Assembly: GCA_900320085.1 (NCBI GenBank)
Contig: ONRC01000002.1
Coordinates: forward strand, 62,001-126,000
Source: an uncultured Eubacteriales bacterium
GTDB taxonomy: Bacteria > Bacillota > Clostridia > Christensenellales > Aristaeellaceae
DNA length: 64,000 bases
Reading direction: 5' to 3'
How positions within the stretch are numbered: the stretch's first letter is position 1; every line of letters begins with the position of its first letter. This document shows positions 1 to 8,949 of the stretch, piece after piece. Position numbers and translations under genes: made by a program. Under the pieces are notes generated by a model. It was not told where the DNA came from. It worked only from the letters and a program-made list of their open reading frames with translations, and ran no database searches.

Positions 1-7
1 CATAGAG

Positions 8-90
8 TTTTTAGTTCTACGTTCTAAGTTCCAAGTTCTAAGCATATACAGCATATTCCATAAAACAGCTTAGAACTTAGAACTATGATC
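8..90. repeat. Heptamer inverted repeat, family A (GTTCTAA unit)
   Basis: The left arm (about 8-42) is a run of 7-base units GTTCTAC, GTTCTAA, GTTCCAA, GTTCTAA. The right arm (67-84) is the reverse complement, TTAGAAC twice. The loop of about 25 bases is AT-rich. The right arm ends 4 bases from the stop codon of the DUF1538 gene on the minus strand. It shares the architecture, but not the unit sequence, of the repeats near 4.1, 13.6, 18.4, 32.3, 45.4, 51.7, 54.5 and 55.2 kb. It could act as an mRNA 3' hairpin or be a non-autonomous mobile repeat; neither is shown. Confidence 0.8.
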
Positions 91-1651
91 ACACATCAAA
101 GATTTCATCGTCCGCCGCGGCCTGGGCTTCCTCCTGTTTGGCGGCGTGCATCTTGCTGCGGTAGACGAGGCCCAGGCCCTGAATAGCCACCAGCGGGGTC
201 ATGGCCACCATGGCCACCACGCCGAAGGCGTCCTCCAGAATGTTGCCGCCGAGGGCCCCGCAGGCACCCATGAAGAGCGGCAGAATGAAGGCCGCGGTCA
301 TGGGGCCGGAGGCCACGCCGCCGGAGTCAAAGGCGATGGCGGTGAAGATGGGGTCCACGAAGAAGGTCAGCCCCAGCGCCAGCGCGTAGCCCGGAATCAG
401 CAGCCACCAGATGGAAAAGCCCAGCAGCATCCTGAGCATCGACAGACCGATGGACACGGAAACGCCCACGGACATGGTTTTCATCATCACGTCTTTGGCC
501 ACCGCGCCGGAAGTCACCTGCTCCACCTGCTCGTTGAGCACGTGCACCGCCGGTTCCGCGGCCACCACCAGATAGCCCAGCAGCATCCCCAGCGGCACCA
601 GCGTCCAGCGCCATTCCGATCCGCCGATGATGCGGCCCAGGGTGTCGCCCATGGGCAAAAAGCCGATGTTCACGCCCGACAGGAACAGCACAAGGCCCAC
701 ATAGGTGTACACCGTGCCAATGAAAATCCGGTTCAGCTCAAAGCCCGGCAGGCGCAGGGTGAAGGCCTGGAAGGTGAAAAACAATACCACGATGGGGCTG
801 AGCGCCACCAGCACTTCCAGTAGATAGGACGGCAGCCCCTGGCCGTAGGTCAGCGTCACGTCCCGGGTGGTCTGCACCGCGGCGGCGGCGGTTTCCTGGG
901 GCACGTTGGTAAGCCGCGGGAAGAACAGGCTGATCAGCATAATGCTCAGCACCGGGCCGATGGAGCACAGCGCCACCAGGCCGAAGGAATCGTCCTGGGC
1001 GTTCTTGCTGGCGCTCACGTTCGCCACGCCCACGCCCAGGGCCAGGATGAAGGGCACCGTCATGGGCCCGGTGGTCACGCCGCCGGAATCAAAGGCCATG
1101 GGCACAAATTCCGGTTTGATCAGCGCCCCCAGCAGAAACACCAGCCCGTACAGACCCAGCAGCATCCATTTGAGGGGCCAGCGGAACAGGATGCGCAGCA
1201 GCGCCACCACCAGGAACAGACCCACGCCCACCGCCACGGTCAGGATCAGGGCCAGGTTGGGCACGCCCTGCACCTGGTTAGCCAGCACGGTCAGGTCCGG
1301 CTCCGCCATGGTGATCAGCAGGCCTACCGCGAAGGCGACGATCACCAGGAATTTCACGCTTTTTTTCCGGGTCAGCATGGCGCCCATGTGAGTGCCCATG
1401 GGCAGCATGGCGGTATCCGCGCCGAGGGTGAACAGCCCCATGCCCACGATCAGCAGCGCTGCTCCGAACAGAAACAGGCTCATGGTGCTCAGGTCAATGG
1501 GCACGAAGATCAGGCTCATGGCCAGCACCAGCAGGGAAATGGGCAGCACGGAGGACACGGCCTCCATCGTTTTTTCTTTTAATTTCTTACTGGTCGTTTT
1601 CCTTTCCGGCACCAGCCGGTCGGTTGGCGTCGTCTGACGCTTCCTGGGCAT
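89..1651 (-). CDS. DUF1538 family integral membrane protein
   Basis: A 520-residue polytopic membrane protein made of two homologous halves. The signature FDSGGVTTGPMT near residue 187 recurs as FDSGGVASGPMT near residue 442, each within a hydrophobic block, which is the hallmark of DUF1538 proteins. The function of the family is not established; an inverted-topology transporter is plausible from the internal duplication. I place the start at 1651 because GGAGGGG lies 6 bases upstream; an ATG at 1675 is in frame but lacks such a site. The gene overlaps the end of the upstream flippase-like gene by about 65 bases, so the two are co-transcribed and probably translationally coupled. The highly charged N-terminal 25 residues are cytoplasmic. 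Confidence 0.85.
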   Translation of the reverse strand: MPRKRQTTPTDRLVPERKTTSKKLKEKTMEAVSSVLPISLLVLAMSLIFVPIDLSTMSLFLFGAALLIVGMGLFTLGADTAMLPMGTHMGAMLTRKKSVKFLVIVAFAVGLLITMAEPDLTVLANQVQGVPNLALILTVAVGVGLFLVVALLRILFRWPLKWMLLGLYGLVFLLGALIKPEFVPMAFDSGGVTTGPMTVPFILALGVGVANVSASKNAQDDSFGLVALCSIGPVLSIMLISLFFPRLTNVPQETAAAAVQTTRDVTLTYGQGLPSYLLEVLVALSPIVVLFFTFQAFTLRLPGFELNRIFIGTVYTYVGLVLFLSGVNIGFLPMGDTLGRIIGGSEWRWTLVPLGMLLGYLVVAAEPAVHVLNEQVEQVTSGAVAKDVMMKTMSVGVSVSIGLSMLRMLLGFSIWWLLIPGYALALGLTFFVDPIFTAIAFDSGGVASGPMTAAFILPLFMGACGALGGNILEDAFGVVAMVAMTPLVAIQGLGLVYRSKMHAAKQEEAQAAADDEIFDV

Positions 1652-2705
1652 CCGTTTCCCCTCCTTCTCCCGCATGGCGGATGTTCCACGCGCTGTCGTA
1701 TAACACTGCGCCGAAGCACACGATCATGGTGAAATAGTAGGTAAAGAACCGCCACAGCAGCAGCGCGCCCACCAGCTTATCCGCCGGGAACACGTTCTGG
1801 AAAAACACATAAAAGCCGCCCTCCTGCGCGCCGGAGGAGCCGGGCAGCGGCGTAAACGACGCGGCGATGAACAGGAGGAACTGCAATGTCAGTATATCAA
1901 AATAGGAATATTCGTTCATCCCCAGCGCCCGGTACACGCAGTAGGCAATACTCATCAGCCCCAGCACCTGCAGGCAGGAAATCAGGAACAGATGAAACAG
2001 GCGGATGGGATGGTGGGTCAGCATATCCACCGAGCTGTGGAAATCCCCGATGGCCTTTTCGGCGCGGGCTTCCATCTTTTGCTTGTCCTTGATCAAATGG
2101 AGTTTGTGGCCCACGTTGATGATAAACCGCAGCACACCGCGGACGATATTCTTGTTGATCGCCAGCAGCACCACCGCCGCCACCGACAGACCGTTGATGA
2201 AATATCCCACCGCCGTGACCCAGATCGCCTCCCGGGGGCATTCAGAAAGCGGGCCGGGATTGAAAATCCACAGCAGCGCTCCCAGGGTCAGCAGCGCCAT
2301 TTGGAATGTAAAAAACTTGACCGCCAGGCCGGAGGAGGACAGCCCCGAGGAATAGCCGCGCTTGCGCAGCGCCAGCACCTGCATGGGCTGGCCGCCCGTG
2401 GCCGCCGGGGTGACGGCGGAATAAAAGCTGCCGATCATGCCGATCAAAATGGACAGGCCCAATTTGATTTTGACCTTTTGCTGATGAAAGAAAACATGCA
2501 GCCCCAGGCTTTCAAACAGCATGAACACGCACCAGGACAGAAGCGCGGCCCCGATCCAGAAAGGATTCGCCGAGCGAAGCGCCGTCCAGGCGTCGTTCAG
2601 GTCGCCGCCCTGGGCGCTGATCAAAAGCACCGCGCCCAGCGTGACCACGATGACAGCGGCGTTGAGAAGATAACTGCGGGTTTGTTTGGAAATCCGTTTG
2701 GACAT
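1587..2705 (-). CDS. YbhN/AglD-type flippase-like membrane protein
   Basis: A protein of about 372 residues with 7-8 predicted membrane segments. It matches the lysylphosphatidylglycerol synthase transmembrane-region family (flippase-like domain); visible landmarks are the SAVTPAATGGQPMQ and PGSSGAQEGGF stretches typical of that family. Members move or modify lipid-linked compounds, but this one lacks the soluble MprF synthase domain, so no substrate can be given. The start is uncertain: MSKRIS at 2705 is preferred; an in-frame ATG at 2750 coincides with the predicted transcription start and has no ribosome site; a TTG at 2717 is also possible. The C-terminal tail is hydrophilic (acidic, then Ala/Gly-rich) and its coding sequence overlaps the start of the DUF1538 gene. 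Confidence 0.8.
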   Translation of the reverse strand: MSKRISKQTRSYLLNAAVIVVTLGAVLLISAQGGDLNDAWTALRSANPFWIGAALLSWCVFMLFESLGLHVFFHQQKVKIKLGLSILIGMIGSFYSAVTPAATGGQPMQVLALRKRGYSSGLSSSGLAVKFFTFQMALLTLGALLWIFNPGPLSECPREAIWVTAVGYFINGLSVAAVVLLAINKNIVRGVLRFIINVGHKLHLIKDKQKMEARAEKAIGDFHSSVDMLTHHPIRLFHLFLISCLQVLGLMSIAYCVYRALGMNEYSYFDILTLQFLLFIAASFTPLPGSSGAQEGGFYVFFQNVFPADKLVGALLLWRFFTYYFTMIVCFGAVLYDSAWNIRHAGEGGETDAQEASDDANRPAGAGKENDQ

Positions 2706-2755
2706 GATTTTCAAGGTGCATCCTTTTCTTGTCGTGCGGAAAACCGCCATCTAAC

Positions 2756-2785
2756 AGTATACCATACTTGCCCCTTTTTTGTCAT
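2756..2785 (-). promoter_or_regulatory. Sigma-A promoter for flippase/DUF1538 operon
   Basis: On the minus strand, ATGACA (2785-2780) is separated by 18 bases from TATACT (2761-2756), which is preceded by TGG, an extended -10. Transcription would begin near 2749. Confidence 0.6.
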
Positions 2786-2883
2786 CTTTTTTCTTTTTGG
2801 TTCGCCGTGCCATTTGAGGCGACGCAGCCGGATATGTGTTTGTCCAATCTGGCTGATTTATGCCTGAAAAGGGAAACTTTTGC

Positions 2884-2912
2884 TTGACAACCCGTCCCCG
2901 CGCGGCTATAAT
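2884..2912 (+). promoter_or_regulatory. Consensus sigma-A promoter for the ABC importer
   Basis: A perfect TTGACA (2884-2889), a 17-base spacer and a perfect TATAAT (2907-2912). A short hairpin GACGG/CCGTC (2923-2935) lies near the predicted 5' end of the transcript. No clear operator was seen. Confidence 0.88.
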
Positions 2913-2969
2913 GAACGATGAAGACGGAACCCGTCAAATTCCATATTTACCTGCAAGGAGGCTTTTGAC

Positions 2970-4058
2970 ATGAAAAAGTTTTTGGCATTCCTGCTGATCG
3001 CCGTAATGGCGCTTTCCTGCGTGTCCTTCGCCGCGGCGGAAGACCGTGTGGGCGCTGACCCCGAACTGGTCGCCGCCGCTCAGGCTGAGGGCGAACTGGT
3101 GGTGTACGGCTCCTGCGAAGAAGAATATCTCCAGGCTGCCTGCGACGGCTTTGAAAAGCTGTACGGCATCAAGGTGACCCATCAGCGCCTGTCCACCGGC
3201 GAAGTGCAGGCCAAGATCGAAGAAGAAAACGGCAATCCCTCCGCGGACGTCTGGTTCGGCGGCACCACCGATCCTTACAACATCTGCGCCAAGGAAGGCC
3301 TGCTCATGCCCTACGAAGCCAAGAACGCCGCCCATCTGCTGGGCCCCGCCTACCGCGACGCGGACGGCTGCTGGTACGGCATTTACAAGGGCATCCTGGG
3401 CTTCATGGTGAACACCGAAGAGCTGGAACGCATGAAGCTGGAAATCCCCCAGGATTGGGCCGACCTGCTCAAGCCCGAATATAAAGGCCTGATCTGGCTG
3501 TCCAACTACAACACCGCCGGCACCGCCAAGCTGGTCATCAACACCATGATCCAGAAGTACGGCCATGACGAAGGCATCAAGTACCTGGTGGACCTGGACA
3601 AGAACATTCAGGTGTACACCAAGTCCGGCTCCGGCCCCAGCAAGAACGTGGGCACTGGTGAATGCGTCATCGGTATCGGCTTCCTGCATGATGGCATTTA
3701 CCAGATCGTGGACAACGGCTATGACAACATCGGCCTGGTGATCCCCTCCTCCGGCACTTCCTTTGAAATCGGCGCTACCGCCATCTTCAAGGGCGCCAAG
3801 CACGAGGCCGCTGCCAAGCTGTGGATCGAATACGCCCTGAGCCCCGAATGCGTGGAGCAGGCTGACGAATTCGGTTCCTATCAGTTCCTGGTGATCGACA
3901 ACGCCGAGCAGCCCAAGCAGGCTGCCGAATTCGGCCTCGATCCCGAAAACGTGATGGATTATGACTTCGAGGACGCCAAGGAAAACACCACCAAGTACAT
4001 CGGCGAAGTGATGGATGCCCTGGGCGCTGCCGCGGACGATCGTTTCCAGACCAACTGA
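2970..4058 (+). CDS. ABC transporter substrate-binding protein (Fbp/Afu type)
   Basis: A 362-residue secreted binding protein. The Lys-rich start and hydrophobic core (residues 1-23) end in FAAAED, a signal peptidase I site; there is no good lipobox although one Cys lies in the h-region. The mature part resembles the bacterial solute-binding family that includes the FbpA iron(III) and AfuA proteins, with ELVVYGSCEEE near the mature N-terminus. An AGGAGG lies 7 bases before the ATG. It is followed by a permease and an ATPase gene, giving a complete importer. Substrate is uncertain: ferric ion, hexose phosphate, polyamine and phosphonate importers all share this layout. A terminator-like hairpin and a heptamer repeat separate it from the permease, which fits higher expression of the binding protein. 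Confidence 0.85.
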   Translation: MKKFLAFLLIAVMALSCVSFAAAEDRVGADPELVAAAQAEGELVVYGSCEEEYLQAACDGFEKLYGIKVTHQRLSTGEVQAKIEEENGNPSADVWFGGTTDPYNICAKEGLLMPYEAKNAAHLLGPAYRDADGCWYGIYKGILGFMVNTEELERMKLEIPQDWADLLKPEYKGLIWLSNYNTAGTAKLVINTMIQKYGHDEGIKYLVDLDKNIQVYTKSGSGPSKNVGTGECVIGIGFLHDGIYQIVDNGYDNIGLVIPSSGTSFEIGATAIFKGAKHEAAAKLWIEYALSPECVEQADEFGSYQFLVIDNAEQPKQAAEFGLDPENVMDYDFEDAKENTTKYIGEVMDALGAAADDRFQTN

Positions 4059-4080
4059 TAACTTTTCCAGGGGAATTCTG

Positions 4081-4112
4081 CGGGGGATGGCGCTTGCACC
4101 ATTCCCCGTTTT
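4081..4112 (+). terminator. Attenuator-like hairpin after binding-protein gene
   Basis: A ten-base-pair stem CGGGGGATGG / CCATTCCCCG with one wobble pair, an 8-base loop and TTTT. It sits 23 bases after the binding-protein stop and before the permease gene, so it probably gives partial termination. Confidence 0.7.
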
Positions 4113-4127
4113 CGTAGGGAATGAGAA

Positions 4128-4237
4128 GAGAGAACAGAGTGCAGAGTTCAGAGTTCAGATCAGAAATGCTCCACCACGATAAAGGCGTCTTGTAGTCTGT
4201 TTTCATCTGATTTCTGTACTCTGCACTCTGAAATCTC
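4128..4237. repeat. Heptamer inverted repeat, family C, copy 1
   Basis: The left arm reads AGAGTGC AGAGTTC AGAGTTC AGA (4128-4163). The right arm carries TCTGTAC TCTGCAC TCTG (4205-4237). The arms pair over about 25 bases with three mismatches around a loop of about 42 bases. It lies between the binding-protein and permease genes, 70 bases after the stop codon and after a terminator-like hairpin. Confidence 0.85.
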
Positions 4238-4259
4238 ATATAGAAGGGGGGATCTGGCT

Positions 4260-5975
4260 ATGGCCAAGGGCCAAAGCGCGCAGCTGGACAGGAAAAAGCT
4301 GATGGCCGATCCGGTGATGATGACCACCATCGTGCTGTTGATCGTGTTCCTGTCCCTGTTCATCCTGTATCCGCTGGCCATCCTGCTGGTGGACAGCGTG
4401 TATTCCCAGGGCACGGGACTGACGCTCCAGTTTTTCCGGGAGAGCTTTTCCAAATATACCTTCATCCGCGCCATAACAAACACGCTCAAGGTGGGCTTCC
4501 TGGTGGGCATCCTGTCCGCGGCGGTGGGGCTGCTGTTCGCGTATGTGGAAGTGTATGTGAAGGTCAAAACCAAATTCATGGCCGGGCTGTTCAAGGTGGT
4601 CAGCATGCTGCCCGTGGTGTCGCCGCCCTTTGTGCTTTCCCTGTCCATGATCATGCTGTTCGGCAAGGCGGGCATCATTACCCGTCATTTGCTGGGCATC
4701 TATGACAACAACGTGTACGGCTTCTGGGGCATTACCATCGTGCAGACGATGACCTTCTTCCCCGTCTGCTACATGATGTTCCGCGGCCTGCTCAAGAATA
4801 TCGACCCCTCCATGGAGGAGGCGGCCCGGGATATGGGGGCCAGCCGGTTCAAGGTGTTCACCTCCGTGACCTTGCCTCTGCTGCTGCCCGGCATCGGCAA
4901 CGCGTTCCTGGTCACGTTCATCGAATCCATCGCCGACTTCGCCAACCCCATGATCATTGGCGGCAGCTACGACACCCTGGCCACCACGATCTATTTGCAG
5001 ATCACCGGCGCGTACGATAAGAACGGCGCCTGCGCCATGGCCGTGGTGCTGCTGGCGATCACCATGCTCATGTTCGCGGTGCAGAAGTATTATCTGGAGC
5101 GCAAGACGGCCGCCACCCTGACCGGCAAGGCCAGCCGCGCCCGGATGCTGATCGAGGACAAATCCGTTACCGTGCCGCTGACGGTGTTCTGTTCGCTGGT
5201 GGCGCTGTTCGTGATTTTGATGTACGTGTGCGTGCCCTTCGGCGCGCTGTTCAAGACCTGGGGCCGCGATTTCACCCTGACCACCAAGTGGTTCGAGCAG
5301 GTGTTCACCCGCTACAAGGGCCTGAAAGCCTTCCAGGATTCCTTCATGCTCTCGCTCATCGCCGCGCCCATTACGGCGCTGCTGTCCATGATCATCAGCT
5401 ATCTGGTGGTCAAGCGCAAATTCAAGGCCAAGGGCTTCATTGAATTCGTGTCCATGCTGGCCATGGCCGTGCCCGGCACCGTGCTTGGTATCGGCTACAT
5501 CCGCGGCTTCGCGGGCGGCGTGTTCCATTCCGGGTTCCTGCAGGGGATTTACGGAACGGGCGTCATCCTGGTGATCGTGTTCGTGGTGCGCTCCCTGCCC
5601 ACCGGCACCCGCAGCGGTATTTCTGCCCTGCGGCAGATCGACAAGTCCATCGAGGAAAGCGCCTATGATATGGGCGCGGGCAGCCTGAAGGTGTTCACCT
5701 CCGTGACCCTGCCGCTGATCAAGGATTCCTTCCTTTCCGGCCTGGTCACCGCGTTCGTGCGCTCCATCACCGCCATTTCCGCCATCATCCTGCTGGTCAC
5801 CCCCAGCTATCTGCTCATCACCGTGCAGATCAACGAATTCGCGGAGAAGGGCTCCTATGGCATCGCCTGCGCGTTTGCCACCATCCTGATTGCCATTACC
5901 TACGGCAGCGTGCTGCTCATGAACCTGATCATCAAGTTCTTCGGCACCAGCAGAAAAATCAAGGAGGCTGAATAA
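4260..5975 (+). CDS. ABC transporter permease, fused two-domain (FbpB type)
   Basis: A 571-residue inner-membrane permease with about 12 membrane segments. Two binding-protein-dependent permease domains are fused: EAA loops occur near residue 185 (EEAARDMGASRFKVF) and near residue 465 (EESAYDMGAGSLKVF). The EAA loops dock onto the ATPase encoded immediately downstream. This fused arrangement is typical of iron(III)-type importers, where one gene replaces the usual permease pair. A purine-rich AAGGGGGG lies about 8 bases before the ATG. The gene follows the binding-protein gene after a terminator-like hairpin and a heptamer inverted repeat, and ends 2 bases before the ATPase gene, so the last two are one translational unit. 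Confidence 0.9.
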   Translation: MAKGQSAQLDRKKLMADPVMMTTIVLLIVFLSLFILYPLAILLVDSVYSQGTGLTLQFFRESFSKYTFIRAITNTLKVGFLVGILSAAVGLLFAYVEVYVKVKTKFMAGLFKVVSMLPVVSPPFVLSLSMIMLFGKAGIITRHLLGIYDNNVYGFWGITIVQTMTFFPVCYMMFRGLLKNIDPSMEEAARDMGASRFKVFTSVTLPLLLPGIGNAFLVTFIESIADFANPMIIGGSYDTLATTIYLQITGAYDKNGACAMAVVLLAITMLMFAVQKYYLERKTAATLTGKASRARMLIEDKSVTVPLTVFCSLVALFVILMYVCVPFGALFKTWGRDFTLTTKWFEQVFTRYKGLKAFQDSFMLSLIAAPITALLSMIISYLVVKRKFKAKGFIEFVSMLAMAVPGTVLGIGYIRGFAGGVFHSGFLQGIYGTGVILVIVFVVRSLPTGTRSGISALRQIDKSIEESAYDMGAGSLKVFTSVTLPLIKDSFLSGLVTAFVRSITAISAIILLVTPSYLLITVQINEFAEKGSYGIACAFATILIAITYGSVLLMNLIIKFFGTSRKIKEAE

Positions 5976-5977
5976 CG

Positions 5978-7066
<1,089 letters not shown>

Positions 7067-7076
7067 TCCCTTAGCA

Positions 7077-7113
7077 AAAGAACCCGTCAAGCCAGCGGGT
7101 TCTTTTTCTTTTT
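7077..7113 (+). terminator. Rho-independent terminator of the ABC importer operon
   Basis: A perfect ten-base-pair stem AAAGAACCCG / CGGGTTCTTT with a 9-base loop, followed by TCTTTTTG. Confidence 0.92.
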
Positions 7114-7126
7114 GGGCGTTTCACCC

Positions 7127-7155
7127 TTGCCCTTTCCTGCGTTATCTGGTAAAAT
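7127..7155 (+). promoter_or_regulatory. Probable promoter of ROK kinase gene
   Basis: TTGCCC (7127-7132), a 17-base spacer and TAAAAT (7150-7155), about 55 bases before the start codon. Confidence 0.55.
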
Positions 7156-7211
7156 ACAGCTGGAATACAACAGCACATTCAGGAATGATTGCACAAACGG
7201 AGGAACGGAAC

Positions 7212-8138
7212 ATGAAACTGAGGGTAGGGGTTGACCTGGGCGGCATGAGCGCCAAATTGGGCGTGGTAAATGAAAACAATGAAATCGTGGATCGCAAGGT
7301 GATCCCAACGGAAAAGGGCATTACATTTGAGGAAACCATCGCCAAGCTGGCCGACGGTATTCTGAGTCTGGGCGACGTGGGCATGGTGGGCTTCGGCGTG
7401 CCCAGCAGCCTGATGCCGGGCACGGATATCGTGATTTACGCCAATAACCTGGGATGGAAAAACAAGGACATCAAATCCGAGCTGGCCAAGCACCTGGGGG
7501 ATATTCCCGTTTATATCGCCAACGACGCCGACTCCGCCACCGTGGGTGAATACTTCCAGGGCGCGGGCCGCGGCTATCAGAGCGTGCTCATGCTGACGCT
7601 GGGTACCGGCGTGGGCGGCGGATTTATTTATAACGGCCACCTGTACCGCGGCGGCAACGGCTGCGGCTTTGAGCCGGGGCACATGACCATCCGCATGGAC
7701 GGCGTGCCCTGCACCTGCGGGAAGAAGGGATGCCTGGAAAGCTACGCCTCCGCCTCCGCCATTATCCGGGAACTGAGCAACAGCGAAAATCCCGCCCTGA
7801 AATCGTTCATCGCCGAGAACGGCGGCAAGCCCACCGCCCGGATGCTGTTTGACGCCGTGCGTCAGGGCAACGCCGCGGCCCAGGATATCCTGGACGACTA
7901 TGTGAAAGCCCTGGCTGTGGGCATCGGTTCCCTGGTCACCATCCTGCGGCCCCAGATCGTGCTGCTGGGCGGCGGTGTGAGCGCCGCGGGCGATCTGCTG
8001 TATCGGCCGCTGCGGGCCCAGATGAAGGACACCGTGTTCGGCTATGACGTGATCGGGTGCCCCGAAATCGTGCCCGCCACCCTGGGCAACGACGCGGGCA
8101 TCATCGGCGCGGCGATGCTGGATCACGTGCTGCTGTAA
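7212..8138 (+). CDS. ROK family sugar kinase (glucokinase-like)
   Basis: A 308-residue cytoplasmic kinase of the ROK family, which phosphorylates glucose, ManNAc, fructose or related sugars with ATP. The N-terminal phosphate-binding loop is VDLGGMSAKLG (family form DxGGTxxK/G). The zinc-binding ROK signature is present as GHMTIRMDG followed by CTCGKKGCLE near residue 170. No helix-turn-helix is present, so it is an enzyme rather than a NagC-type repressor. The start is set at 7212 because GGAGG lies 8 bases upstream; an upstream in-frame codon at 7185 would lie before the ribosome site. It is monocistronic or followed by the small helical-protein gene after 136 bases. Glucokinase is the likeliest role by similarity. 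Confidence 0.88.
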   Translation: MKLRVGVDLGGMSAKLGVVNENNEIVDRKVIPTEKGITFEETIAKLADGILSLGDVGMVGFGVPSSLMPGTDIVIYANNLGWKNKDIKSELAKHLGDIPVYIANDADSATVGEYFQGAGRGYQSVLMLTLGTGVGGGFIYNGHLYRGGNGCGFEPGHMTIRMDGVPCTCGKKGCLESYASASAIIRELSNSENPALKSFIAENGGKPTARMLFDAVRQGNAAAQDILDDYVKALAVGIGSLVTILRPQIVLLGGGVSAAGDLLYRPLRAQMKDTVFGYDVIGCPEIVPATLGNDAGIIGAAMLDHVLL

Positions 8139-8274
8139 AGACAAATCAGCAGGGAATTTGTGGTTTTTATCCTTTGAGCCGGGACAAGCGCGCGGAATTG
8201 TGCCATAATAATTCCGTGGTCAGGCAAACGGCGGAAAGCCGCCTGACGCATTGGGCTGAAAGGAGGATATATCA
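8139..8274 (+). other. Leader region with a hairpin before small protein gene
   Basis: This 136-base gap holds an imperfect palindrome GGAATT/AATTCC (8195-8216) and a hairpin GTCAGGC/GCCTGAC (8219-8247), with an AAAGGAGG ribosome site at the end. The hairpin has no T-run, so it is not a terminator. No known riboswitch was recognised. Confidence 0.4.
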
Positions 8275-8730
8275 ATGGATCAGATTGCCAACGAGCTGAA
8301 AAAAATAGTCAAGGCAGGGATCGGCGCGGTCGCCGCCGGAATGGAAAAGACCCAGGAAGCCATCAATGGCTTTGCCCAAAAAGGCGAGCCGATCTATCAG
8401 CAGGCTAAGACGGCCGTAACAGACGCTGCGGACAAGGTCAAGCAAACCGTGAGCGACGGTATCCAGGGCATCAGCCGCAAACCCGGAGTGGAGGAGCTGA
8501 TCAGCAGGATAAAGACCCTGTCCCAGGACGAATGGGAACAGCTTCGCGGCGCGGCGGACGATTTCTTCGCCCAAGCCCGCCATACCGAAGACACTCCCGA
8601 CGGCGCGGCGGACGTCGAAAACACCAAAGCGCCCGAGGCCGGGGAAGATCCCGCAAGCGCCGTCGATCCCATGGACATTGCGGAGGATATGCGAACCACG
8701 GACACGGCGGATAACCGCCCGGAAGAATAA
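8275..8730 (+). CDS. Small helical protein, phasin/apolipoprotein-like
   Basis: 151 residues, not assigned to a family. Residues 1-75 form long amphipathic helices with repeated Ala/Lys/Gln heptad patterns (for example AKTAVTDAADKVKQTV), like phasins, polyhydroxyalkanoate granule proteins or poly(hydroxyalkanoate)-inclusion-type proteins in Firmicutes. Residues 105-151 are acidic, Pro/Ala-rich and probably disordered. There is no signal peptide or membrane segment. A strong AAAGGAGG lies 10 bases before the ATG and a strong terminator follows, so it is a discrete expressed unit. The similarity is compositional and may be only convergence. Confidence 0.65.
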   Translation: MDQIANELKKIVKAGIGAVAAGMEKTQEAINGFAQKGEPIYQQAKTAVTDAADKVKQTVSDGIQGISRKPGVEELISRIKTLSQDEWEQLRGAADDFFAQARHTEDTPDGAADVENTKAPEAGEDPASAVDPMDIAEDMRTTDTADNRPEE

Positions 8731-8737
8731 CGGAAAA

Positions 8738-8780
8738 AACAAAGGAGCGCTTCCCGTTGGTGAAGCGCTCCTTTGTTTTA
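8738..8780 (+). terminator. Strong terminator after small helical protein
   Basis: A perfect 16-base-pair stem from 8738-8753 and 8762-8777 (core AAAGGAGCGCTTC) with an 8-base loop and a T-rich tail. Its A-rich left flank would also give a T-run on the other strand. Confidence 0.95.
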
Positions 8781-8850
8781 TACTGTTCCTCTTCTAAAAA
8801 TTTTAACAGTGTTTTTTCTCAAGGCAGACTATGAACCCAACAAAGGGAAC

Positions 8851-8910
8851 GCAGGGGCTGCGCGCCCCCAGACCTGCGCCAGGGCGGTGAGGGTCCGCAC
8901 AGGCCCCTGC
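8851..8910. repeat. Imperfect palindrome downstream of PBP gene
   Basis: GCAGGGGC (8851-8858) and GCCCCTGC (8903-8910) are inverted around GC-rich sequence that pairs further. It lies 40 bases beyond the stop of the minus-strand PBP gene. It could be a weak terminator or another dispersed intergenic repeat; no second copy was seen here. The remaining gap (8781-8850) shows nothing else. Confidence 0.5.
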
Positions 8911-8949
8911 TTCGTCGTTAGCCTTTGCAATATGACTGTGATGAAGGTA

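Noticed and set aside
4236-5528. A 430-residue His/Gln/Gly-rich frame opposite the permease gene
   Set aside because: Antisense shadow; the permease EAA loops and hydrophobic pattern identify the real gene.
8139-8274. A possible riboswitch before the small helical protein
   Set aside because: Only one short hairpin and no recognisable conserved core or alternative terminator.
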